The notes below the pieces were generated by a model. That model was not told where the DNA came from. It made no database searches and worked only from the letters and a program-made list of their open reading frames with translations. Shown here piece after piece: positions 6,253-11,620 of a stretch of DNA of 11,620 nt (position 1 is its first letter; each line of letters opens with the position of its first letter). This DNA is from Rubrimonas sp036770645 (GTDB lineage Bacteria; Pseudomonadota; Alphaproteobacteria; Rhodobacterales; Rhodobacteraceae): positions 1 to 11,620 of the forward strand of contig DAIPIU010000080.1 in NCBI GenBank assembly GCA_036770645.1. Direction: 5' to 3'. The translations under genes were made by a program, and so were the position numbers.

Positions 6253-6684
6253 GTGCCCCAAGCCGCCCGCCGCCCGTCGACCCCGCGCCTCGCCGTCATC
6301 GCCGCGGCCCTGCTGATCGCGGCCCCGTCGCTTGCGACCGATCCCGCCGCGGGCGAGCGGGTGCTCGATCTCGCGGAATGGCGGGCGCTGACCGACGGCC
6401 GCACGGTGCATTACGAACTGCGCGGCCGGGTCTGGGGGCGCGAGCATTTCCATCGCGGGCGCGACAGCGCTACCTTCGTGGCGCCGGACGGGCAGTGCAT
6501 GACGGCCCCCTGGGCCTATGCCGAGGGTGTGTTCTGCTTCGCCTATCAGGGCATGGACTGCTTTCGCCACGTCCGCCGCGGCGAGCGCCTGTTCGCGGTG
6601 CCGCTGAGCGATGCGGGCGACGAGCAGGAGATCGTGCGCATCACCGACGAACCGTTGAGCTGCGAGCCGCCGCTGTCGAGCTGA
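6253..6684 (+). CDS. Conserved exported protein of unknown function with four cysteines
   Basis: A 143-residue protein. An Arg-rich N-terminus and hydrophobic core (about 12-27) ending in APSLA/TD form a good signal peptide with cleavage near residue 28-29, so the mature part of about 115 residues should be periplasmic. It carries four cysteines at 82, 95, 103 and 137, a number that could make two disulfides, and aromatic clusters such as VWGREHF (60-66), APWAYAEGVFCFAYQG (85-100) and CFRHV (103-107). Similar small exported proteins occur in Rhodobacterales, but I recognise no named domain. GTG at 6253 is preferred because GGAGA (6241-6245) lies at suitable distance and the signal peptide follows. 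An ATG at 6245 is out of frame. It is divergent from the PaiB-like gene and converges on the DUF2189 gene. Confidence 0.75.
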   Translation: MPQAARRPSTPRLAVIAAALLIAAPSLATDPAAGERVLDLAEWRALTDGRTVHYELRGRVWGREHFHRGRDSATFVAPDGQCMTAPWAYAEGVFCFAYQGMDCFRHVRRGERLFAVPLSDAGDEQEIVRITDEPLSCEPPLSS

Positions 6685-6698
6685 CGGGCGGCGGCCCG
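6685..6698. terminator. Short hairpin between convergent gene ends
   Basis: CGGGC (6685-6689) and GCCCG (6694-6698) pair around GGCG directly after the stop of the exported protein gene and 14 bases beyond the end of the DUF2189 gene. There is no T tract, so it is only a weak candidate shared terminator. Confidence 0.25.
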
Positions 6699-6712
6699 AC
6701 CGTGGCAGCGCG

Positions 6713-7540
6713 TCAGGCCGCGTCGTTGTGGACGATCATCCGCTTGTACAGCCGCCATGTCGCATGGCCCAGCACCGGCAGCACGACGATCAGCCCCAGG
6801 AAGAACGGCAGCCACGACACCGCCAGCGCCACGCCGACGAACAGCGCCCATCCGGCGAGCGGCACGGCGTTCTTCGCCACCGCCGACACGGACAGCGCCA
6901 CCGCCGTCACCGGGTCGACATCCTTCTCCAGCATGTAGGGGAAGGAGACGACGGTGATCGAGAACACCACGAAGGCGAAGGCCGCGCCGACGACATTGCC
7001 GACCAGGAGGAAGGTGAAGCCGTTGACCGTGGTGAAGATCTCGGCGAACAGCCGCTCCAGCGGCACCCCGGACATGCCGAAGAACAGCGCATAGATCAGA
7101 AGCGCCACCCGCAGCCAGACGAACAGCGCGAACAGCAGGATGAAGCCGAGAAAGAAGATGTTGACGCTGGTGGTGGCGCGGCGGACCGAGAAGAGGTCGC
7201 CCACGCCGACCGTCCGGCCCATGTCGCGACGGCGGCTGCCCTCGTAAAGGCCCATCGCGGCGAAGGGGCCGATCAGCGCGAAGCCCGCCAGCAGCGGGAA
7301 GGCCAGCACCACGAGGTCGAAGGCGACCGCGAGATACATCATCACCATGCCGCCGGCCGCGAAGAAGGCCCCGATCGCCATGCCGAAGGCGGGCATGGCG
7401 CGGAAATCGTCCGCCCCCTCGCGCAGCGCCGCGGTGATGTCGTCGACGCCGATCGACCGGATCGTCGGCGCCTTTCTCGACAGCTCTCCGACGAGCCGCG
7501 CGCCGAGAAGTTCGTCGCCCGCTGCCTGGGTGTCGGCCAT
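6713..7540 (-). CDS. DUF2189 domain multi-pass membrane protein
   Basis: A 275-residue integral inner-membrane protein of the DUF2189 family. A soluble N-terminus of about 50 residues includes the family-like IRSIGVDDITAALREGADDF (28-47). Hydrophobic segments follow at about 51-72, 75-98, 127-153, 178-201 and 226-262 (the last long enough for two passes). GLYEGSRRRDMG (97-108) is a conserved-looking loop after the second segment, and the end LGHATWRLYKRM (257-268) is typical of the family. No catalytic motif is visible and the function is unknown. ATG at 7540 has AGGGAGA seven bases upstream. It faces the exported protein gene with 28 bases between stops, and a gap of about 600 bases without a gene lies upstream. 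Confidence 0.9.
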   Translation of the reverse strand: MADTQAAGDELLGARLVGELSRKAPTIRSIGVDDITAALREGADDFRAMPAFGMAIGAFFAAGGMVMMYLAVAFDLVVLAFPLLAGFALIGPFAAMGLYEGSRRRDMGRTVGVGDLFSVRRATTSVNIFFLGFILLFALFVWLRVALLIYALFFGMSGVPLERLFAEIFTTVNGFTFLLVGNVVGAAFAFVVFSITVVSFPYMLEKDVDPVTAVALSVSAVAKNAVPLAGWALFVGVALAVSWLPFFLGLIVVLPVLGHATWRLYKRMIVHNDAA

Positions 7541-8143
7541 GTCGCGTTCTCCCTGCTTTCCCCCGCGCCCGACGCGTGACGGACGCGGGCGGAGGCTGAT
7601 GCGCCGGGGGTGCCGTCGTCAAGCCGACAGATGGTTGCAGGGCGACGACGACCTGCGACAGGGCGCGCGCAGGCCGGCGCAGCGGCGCCGCGCGCGATGG
7701 GGCGCTGGCCCGGCTCGGCGCATGTCCCCGAAGGCGCCGCGATCACGGCCGCCCCCTCGCTCGCCGCCGCCCCCCGCGCCGGAGCGTCGTGGGGGCCGCC
7801 CGGATCGCCGGGGCTTGGGCAAGGCCGCTGCGCGGCAGGGGGCGCGCCCGGCGCGCGGCGCCGGGGACCGCCGGGGGCCCTCGGCCGTCCGCCTTCGGTC
7901 CGGCCTTCCTGCCGCGATCCCGCGCGGGCGCCGTCGCCCGCGTCCCGCCGCCTCGGGAGTGCGTCTGCGTGCCGGTGCCGCGCGCCCGGAGGTCCGCACC
8001 GGCGCGGACGGGCCGGGTCGCGCCGGTTCCGGGGCGAACGGACGCCATCCGGGCCCGCCCCACCGCCCGGCGGCCAGTGGAAACCACGACGGGGCCCCAG
8101 CCGCCGGCCGCACCGGGCGCATTTGCGGAACGGTCGGCCCGAG
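7541..8143. other. About 600 bases without a recognisable gene
   Basis: This stretch lies between the DUF2189 start and the LysR-type gene stop, both on the minus strand. It is extremely GC-rich. Open frames exist on both strands, but their translations are low-complexity Arg/Ala/Gly/Pro strings without family motifs, as expected from random GC-rich sequence. Imperfect inverted repeats are present: GTTGCAGG (7634-7641) with CCTGCGAC (7652-7659), and CCGGCGG (8067-8073) with CCGCCGG (8101-8107). The first 80 or so bases should hold the DUF2189 promoter and leader, but no -10 box stands out. I see nothing else that can be supported. Confidence 0.6.
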
Positions 8144-9085
8144 TCATCGAGGATGCTCGCCGGAGCCCGCCTCATCCCGCGTCCCGTCCACCGACGCCGC
8201 ACCCGCGCGCACCATGGCGAGGAAGGCGGCGAACGCAGCCGAGGGGTTGCGCCGGCCGGGATAGTAGGCGCTGAAGCCGGGGCGCGGCGGCGTCCAGGCC
8301 TCCAGCAGGCGGATCATGCGGCCGGCGGCAAGATCCTCGGCCACGTCCTGTTCGATGAAATAGCCGATCCCCGCCCCGTCCAGCACCGCGGCGCGGGCGA
8401 TCGCGGGGTCGTCGACGGTCAGGCGGCCCTTCGGCTCGAAGGGCGCGGGAACGCCGTTCGCCTCGAAGGGCCAGCGCAGCAGCGCGCCGTTGGGCAGGCG
8501 GATGCGGATGCACAGCGCCGGATCGAGGTCTGCGGGCGAGATCGGGACGCGATGGGCCGACATCCAGCCGGGCGAGGCCACGACCGCATGGCGCTGCGGC
8601 CGGCCGAGCGGCAGCGCGATCATGTCCTGCGGCACGAGATCGGCGGGGCGGATGCCGAGGTCGAAGCCTTCGGCCACGATGTCGACGAGCCGCCCCTCGG
8701 CCACCAGATCGACCCGCACGTCCGGATGGCGACGCAGGAACGCCAGCACCGCCGGCGCCACGGCCCGCCCGGCCTGGACCGAGGCGTTGATCCGCAGCGT
8801 CCCAGACGGCGTCTCGCGCTGCGATCTGGCGGCGTCCATCGCGGCGCGGATCTCGGTCATCGCCGGGGCGACGCGGGCGACGAAGTCCCGCCCTGCGTCG
8901 CTCAGCGAGACGCTGCGGGTGGTCCGGTTGAACAGGCGCACGCCGAGACCGGCCTCCAGCCGCCCGATCCTGTGCGACAGGGCGGTGGTCGACATGCCCA
9001 GTTCCAGCGCCGCCGCGCGGAACGAGCCGAGCCGAGCGATGGCCAGCACCGCCTCCAGCCCCCCGAGTCCGGCATCCGTCATCAT
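8144..9085 (-). CDS. LysR-type transcriptional regulator
   Basis: A 313-residue regulator of usual LysR length. The N-terminal winged helix-turn-helix occupies about 8-67, with ARLGSFRAAALELGMSTTAL (17-36), RIGRLEAGLGVRLFNRTTR (39-57) and the SLSDAG wing (60-65). A linker helix (about 66-92) leads to the effector-binding domain from GTLRINA (95-101) onward, including FDLGIRP (141-147). The effector is unknown. The start is ATG at 9085 (a second ATG follows at 9082). The ATG at 9148 is rejected because it would lie upstream of the predicted promoter and inside the divergent control region. The first 18 bases of the gene overlap a 13-bp inverted repeat, suggesting self-repression. It is divergent from the NTF2-like gene, its most likely target. 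Confidence 0.94.
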   Translation of the reverse strand: MMTDAGLGGLEAVLAIARLGSFRAAALELGMSTTALSHRIGRLEAGLGVRLFNRTTRSVSLSDAGRDFVARVAPAMTEIRAAMDAARSQRETPSGTLRINASVQAGRAVAPAVLAFLRRHPDVRVDLVAEGRLVDIVAEGFDLGIRPADLVPQDMIALPLGRPQRHAVVASPGWMSAHRVPISPADLDPALCIRIRLPNGALLRWPFEANGVPAPFEPKGRLTVDDPAIARAAVLDGAGIGYFIEQDVAEDLAAGRMIRLLEAWTPPRPGFSAYYPGRRNPSAAFAAFLAMVRAGAASVDGTRDEAGSGEHPR

Positions 9086-9113
9086 CCTGATTCCGTCATC
9101 GACGGATGCCGGA
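9068..9113. repeat. 13-bp perfect inverted repeat, candidate LysR operator
   Basis: TCCGGCATCCGTC (9068-9080) and GACGGATGCCGGA (9101-9113) are exact reverse complements with a 20-base spacer. Centre-to-centre spacing is 33 bases, about three helical turns, so both arms face the same side of the DNA. TCCGTCATC also occurs as a direct repeat at 9075-9083 and 9092-9100. The right arm touches the -10 box and covers the predicted start of the regulator transcript; the left arm is within its first codons. Confidence 0.6.
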
Positions 9114-9141
9114 TTATCCCGATTATCGCGCGCGCCGTCGA
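9113..9141 (-). promoter_or_regulatory. Predicted promoter of the LysR-type gene
   Basis: On the minus strand TCGACG (9141-9136) and GATAAT (9118-9113) are 17 bases apart, with four and five of six consensus matches. A second GATAAT lies nine bases upstream (9127-9122) but with a poorer -35. Transcription would begin near 9106, inside the right arm of the inverted repeat. Confidence 0.5.
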
Positions 9142-9177
9142 GGCGCATGATGCCGTCGGACCAGACAGGAGCATCCC

Positions 9178-9498
9178 GTGACCCTTCCCACCCCGATCCT
9201 GACCTACTTCACCGCCGAAGCGCCGCAGGACGGCGCGGCGCTCGCGGCGGCCTTCGCCTTGGACGCCGTCGTGCATGACGAAGGCGCGACCCACCGCGGC
9301 CCCGAGGCGATCCGCGCCTGGTGGCTGGCGGCCAAGGCGAAGTACCGCCACCGGGCCGAGCCGCTCGGGTTCGCCCGGGCCGGCGGCGAAGCGGTCGTCC
9401 GCGCGAGGGTCAGCGGCGACTTTCCCGGCAGCCCGGCGATCCTGACCTTCACGTTCCGGCTGGCGGGCGACCGCATCGGCGCCCTGAGGATCGGCTGA
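9178..9498 (+). CDS. NTF2/SnoaL-like small protein
   Basis: A 106-residue protein that reads as a SnoaL-type NTF2-like fold: an N-terminal helix TYFTAEAPQDGAALAAAFA (9-27), the DAVVHDEGATHRGPEAIRAW stretch (29-48) typical of the family, a KYRHRAEPL helix-strand junction (55-63), and closing beta strands to FTFRLAGDRIGALRIG (91-106). Such proteins form cone-shaped pockets that can be enzymes or ligand binders; no catalytic set can be assigned here. The start is GTG with AGGAG six bases upstream (9167-9171). It is transcribed away from the LysR-type gene, across a gap of about 90 bases carrying the inverted repeat, so it is the likely regulated target. The product's substrate is unknown. Confidence 0.85.
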   Translation: MTLPTPILTYFTAEAPQDGAALAAAFALDAVVHDEGATHRGPEAIRAWWLAAKAKYRHRAEPLGFARAGGEAVVRARVSGDFPGSPAILTFTFRLAGDRIGALRIG

Positions 9499-9518
9499 CG
9501 GCCCGGTTCCCGACGCTG

Positions 9519-9573
9519 GGGGGCAAGCGCGCCCCCATCGCCGGCGGCCCCCGGGGATCGGGCGCCGCCGGCG
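9519..9573 (+). terminator. Two consecutive hairpins after the NTF2-like gene
   Basis: GGGGGC (9519-9524) pairs with GCCCCC (9531-9536) around AAGCGC. Two bases on, CGCCGGCGGC (9539-9548) pairs perfectly with GCCGCCGGCG (9564-9573) around 15 bases. They begin 20 bases after the stop codon. No T tract follows, so termination is inferred from position and stem strength only. Confidence 0.4.
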
Positions 9574-9695
9574 GTCCTGCCGCGCCGGAGGGATGCGGAA
9601 CCGTGGCCGGCGCCGTGCGCGGCCGCTGGCGCGGCGTGGGAATCGCCGTCCGCATGTCGGGCGGATCGGCGTGCCACGCCCCTGGCCACCGACCG

Positions 9696-9710
9696 GCGCC
9701 CTTCGGGCGC
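9696..9710 (-). terminator. Hairpin after the membrane protein gene
   Basis: A 6-bp perfect stem, GCGCCC (9696-9701) and GGGCGC (9705-9710), lies 15 bases beyond the stop of the minus-strand membrane protein gene. It is a plausible end for the SBP56 operon, though again without a T tract. The rest of 9574-9695 shows no gene. Confidence 0.35.
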
Positions 9711-9725
9711 TCGCGCCCGTCGCGG

Positions 9726-10361
9726 TCACGACGCGAGCGAGGCGAGCCCGACCAGCGCAAGGCTCGCCCCCCAGGCCATCGACAGGTCGAACCAGGCGCG
9801 GCGCAGGACCTGCAGGCCCAGCCACTCATGCACCAGCATCGCCGTGGCCCCGCCCGCCGCGATCATGGCCCCCGCATGCACGAAGGCCACCAGCAGCGCC
9901 GTGCCGGCGGCCCGGGAGACGAGGGCGGGCGCGGCCTCCGCGCCGGTCCCGCACAACCCCAGATAGGCGGGCAACAGCATCAGCCCGGCGCCGTGGGCCA
10001 TCGCCACCGCGAAGGACCACAGCGCCAGCCGGTGCGGCGGGATGCGGGCCAGCGCGCGGGGGTGGCGGCGCCAGACCATCAGCGCGATGCCCGCGCCGAT
10101 CAGCAGCAGCGCCGCCGCAAGGCGGATCTCCGCCTGATGCCGCACGGCCGCCGCCATGGCGGCGAAGGGCAGCAGCACCACCAGCATCGCCGCGAAGTGG
10201 CCGAGCGCCAGCGGCCCCAGCGCGCGCAGCAGATGCGCGCGCCCCCCGTTCATCAGGCCCGCCGACACCGCCAGCGGCCATCCCATGCCGGGATTGACCC
10301 CGTGGTAGAGCCCGCTGGCGACCACCGCCAGCCAGAGCCAGAGCGCCCCGTCCTGCGCCAC
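9726..10361 (-). CDS. Multi-pass membrane protein with intramembrane histidines, coupled to the SBP56 gene
   Basis: A 211-residue hydrophobic protein with about six predicted helices (roughly 7-35, 48-72, 80-97, 111-136, 150-176, 190-210). Several histidines fall in or next to helices: H20 in LYHGVNPGMGW (18-28), H55 in LGHFAAM (53-59), H123 in MAHGAGLM (121-128), H162 in FVHAGAM (160-166) and H178. That pattern recalls small metal-transport membrane proteins, but I recognise no named family and make no functional claim from it. The start is GTG at 10361, only three bases after the SBP56 TAG stop, without a clear ribosome site of its own, so translation is probably coupled to SBP56. Expected location is the inner membrane. 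A role in metal supply or in export linked to SBP56 is an inference. Confidence 0.8.
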   Translation of the reverse strand: MAQDGALWLWLAVVASGLYHGVNPGMGWPLAVSAGLMNGGRAHLLRALGPLALGHFAAMLVVLLPFAAMAAAVRHQAEIRLAAALLLIGAGIALMVWRRHPRALARIPPHRLALWSFAVAMAHGAGLMLLPAYLGLCGTGAEAAPALVSRAAGTALLVAFVHAGAMIAAGGATAMLVHEWLGLQVLRRAWFDLSMAWGASLALVGLASLAS

Positions 10362-10364
10362 GGC

Positions 10365-11620
10365 CTAGGCGTTGGGATAGCAGAAGCTGTCGGTCGAACA
10401 GTCGCCGCCCTCCAGCCGGATCTGGTGCGCGCGATAGCCCTTCGGGAACTCGACCCAGAAATCGCGGTCGAGCTTCAGGCCGCCGTCGGGGCCGACATCG
10501 GCCTTCACCATCGCCCCGCCGCGCTCGCCGGGATAGAACTGGTCGTCCCAGGTCGAATACAGCGAGTTGGTCCAGTAGACGCGCTTGCCGTCGCGGCTGA
10601 TCTCCAGCATCTGCGGGCCGTAGCCGAAGGGCTTGCCGTTCGGATGCCGGGTCTTTCGCACGATTCCGCCGACATGGACCGAGCCAGCAAGGACCGGCTT
10701 GCGCGGCTCGCGCACGTCATACTGGCGCAGTTCGCCCGTGCCCCAGCACGCGACGTAGAGAAAGCGGTCGTCCAGCGAGAGGTCGATGTCGGTCACCAGC
10801 GGCGGCACGGCGCCGAAGCCCTGCAGCAGCGGCGGCAGGTCGCCCTTTTCGGCGGGCTCGGCCGGAATGACGGCGGTCTTCTCGCAGTGGAACTTTCCGC
10901 CCTCGCGCCACCACGTCCAGATCGAGCCCTCGAGGTTCGAGGTGTCGACGACCACGCCGAGAAAGCCGTATTCCTTCACCGGGTCGTGCGCGGGCCGCAC
11001 CTCCAGCGCCATCTGGTGGTTGGCGCCGAGATCGATGGTCTGGACATGCCGGCGCGCCCGCAGGTCCCAGAAATGCACCGAATGTCCGTAGCGGTTGCCG
11101 AGCAGGTCCTCCGGGACGATCCCGTTCTCGTATTGCGGCGGCAGGCCCCACTCGCTCGACACCATGTAGTCGCGCGGCAGGTTCCACCAGAAATCATAGT
11201 GCTTGTCCTGCGGGCCGCGGTCCATCTCCCAGCGGCCCCGGATCTCGAAGGTCTCGCAATCCATGATGAAGATGCCCGGCGGGCCGTCGGTCCCGTCGGC
11301 GCCGCCGCCGCCGAGGGTCGAGACGTAGACGCCCTCCGGACCGCAATGCACCGTGTGCGGGCGGGAGTAGCCGGTCTTGGCGAACAGTTCCTCGGGCTCG
11401 ATGATCTTGTGGATCGTCGGCCTGCGCGGGTCGGGCTGGGTGTCGATGACGTAGATGCGCGACGAGCGGATGCCGGGAATGATCAGGTAGCGCCGCTGCA
11501 GGAAGGCGTGCCCGCTCAGCGGCGACAGGGACGAGGAGCACGCGTTCCAGCCGAAGTGGTGGAACTCGTCGCCCTTGTTCGGCATCGGCAGGACGTGGAT
11601 GACACGCCCATGGGTGCCGG
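10365..11620 (-). CDS. SBP56 family protein (selenium-binding protein / methanethiol oxidase), partial at 5'
   Basis: 417 C-terminal residues of a protein usually 430-470 long; the frame is open through the right edge, so the ATG at 11585 is internal. Landmarks in order are VIH-LPMPN (about 11603-11577), HHFGWNACSS, SSRIYVIDT, HTVHC, DFWWNLPRDYMVSSEW, TDIDLSLDDRFLY, ELRQYDVREP, GYGPQMLEIS, TNSLYSTWDDQFYP and AHQIRLEGGDC near the end. These match SBP56 beta-propeller proteins. Family members MtoX (bacteria) and SELENBP1 (human) oxidise methanethiol to formaldehyde, sulfide and hydrogen peroxide, and MtoX needs copper. The conserved His and Cys of HTVHC and the late AHQ are plausible metal-site residues. 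The N-terminus is missing, so periplasmic export cannot be judged. It is cotranscribed with the membrane protein gene three bases downstream. Confidence 0.95.
   Translation of the reverse strand, partial: GTHGRVIHVLPMPNKGDEFHHFGWNACSSSLSPLSGHAFLQRRYLIIPGIRSSRIYVIDTQPDPRRPTIHKIIEPEELFAKTGYSRPHTVHCGPEGVYVSTLGGGGADGTDGPPGIFIMDCETFEIRGRWEMDRGPQDKHYDFWWNLPRDYMVSSEWGLPPQYENGIVPEDLLGNRYGHSVHFWDLRARRHVQTIDLGANHQMALEVRPAHDPVKEYGFLGVVVDTSNLEGSIWTWWREGGKFHCEKTAVIPAEPAEKGDLPPLLQGFGAVPPLVTDIDLSLDDRFLYVACWGTGELRQYDVREPRKPVLAGSVHVGGIVRKTRHPNGKPFGYGPQMLEISRDGKRVYWTNSLYSTWDDQFYPGERGGAMVKADVGPDGGLKLDRDFWVEFPKGYRAHQIRLEGGDCSTDSFCYPNA

Noticed and set aside
7594..7622. TTGACG (7622-7617, minus) as part of a DUF2189 promoter
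   Set aside because: The -35 box is good, but the hexamer 17 bases away (TCAGCC) barely resembles a -10, so it was not listed.
7743..8147. Minus-strand open frames in the 7541-8143 gap (134 and 167 codons)
   Set aside because: Translations are basic, repetitive and motif-free, with no ribosome site or recognisable homology.
9086..9148. Longer LysR-type protein starting at ATG 9148
   Set aside because: The added codons run through the predicted promoter and divergent control region, and LysR proteins normally start a few residues before the helix-turn-helix.
7610..9181. A 523-codon plus-strand frame opposite the LysR-type gene
   Set aside because: It lies antisense to a clear LysR gene and has only low-complexity composition in its own part of the gap.

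Overview
The window is about 11.6 kb of very GC-rich DNA, by eye well above 70% G+C. The gene content (dnaK-dnaJ, an rsfS-rlmH pair, a short YggT protein, a DUF2189 membrane protein, an SBP56-family protein) and the protein sequences fit a chromosomal segment of an alphaproteobacterium, most likely of the Rhodobacterales (Rhodobacteraceae/Paracoccaceae). That placement is an inference from family resemblance. No insertion sequence, prophage gene, CRISPR array or integrase is visible.

Layout. Bases 1-94 are the 3' end of dnaK, followed by a perfect 11-bp hairpin and then a complete dnaJ (214-1359). Facing dnaJ on the minus strand are rsfS (2492-2028) and rlmH (2015-1548), a ribosome-related pair read from a recognisable promoter at 2551-2579. 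Going the other way, a three-gene plus-strand run follows: an Amidoligase_2-type ligase (2605-3600), a class I glutamine-amidotransferase-like C26 hydrolase overlapping it by ATGA (3597-4295), and a VOC/glyoxalase-like protein (4333-4968). YggT (5271-4984, minus) converges on that run. A tRNA-Ala(CGC) gene with a near-ideal promoter lies at 5399-5474.

The next block holds a PaiB-like FMN-binding protein (6135-5515, minus), a small exported four-cysteine protein of unknown function (6253-6684, plus), and a DUF2189 multi-pass membrane protein (7540-6713, minus). About 600 bases with no recognisable gene follow (7541-8143). Then comes a divergent pair: a LysR-type regulator (9085-8144, minus) and an NTF2/SnoaL-like small protein (9178-9498, plus). 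A perfect 13-bp inverted repeat covers the predicted transcription start and the start codon of the regulator. The window ends in a minus-strand operon: an SBP56/methanethiol-oxidase family gene, cut off at its 5' end by the window edge, and directly after it a histidine-containing multi-pass membrane protein.

How the genes work together. Most of the segment is housekeeping: protein folding, ribosome silencing and maturation, and a tRNA. Three small accessory modules stand out. The amidoligase plus C26 hydrolase looks like a make-and-break pair for an amide or gamma-glutamyl-type bond. The LysR/NTF2 pair carries an apparent autoregulatory operator. The SBP56 gene is coupled to a membrane protein that could serve metal supply or export. 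The functional links are inferred from gene order and overlap, not shown by the sequence itself.
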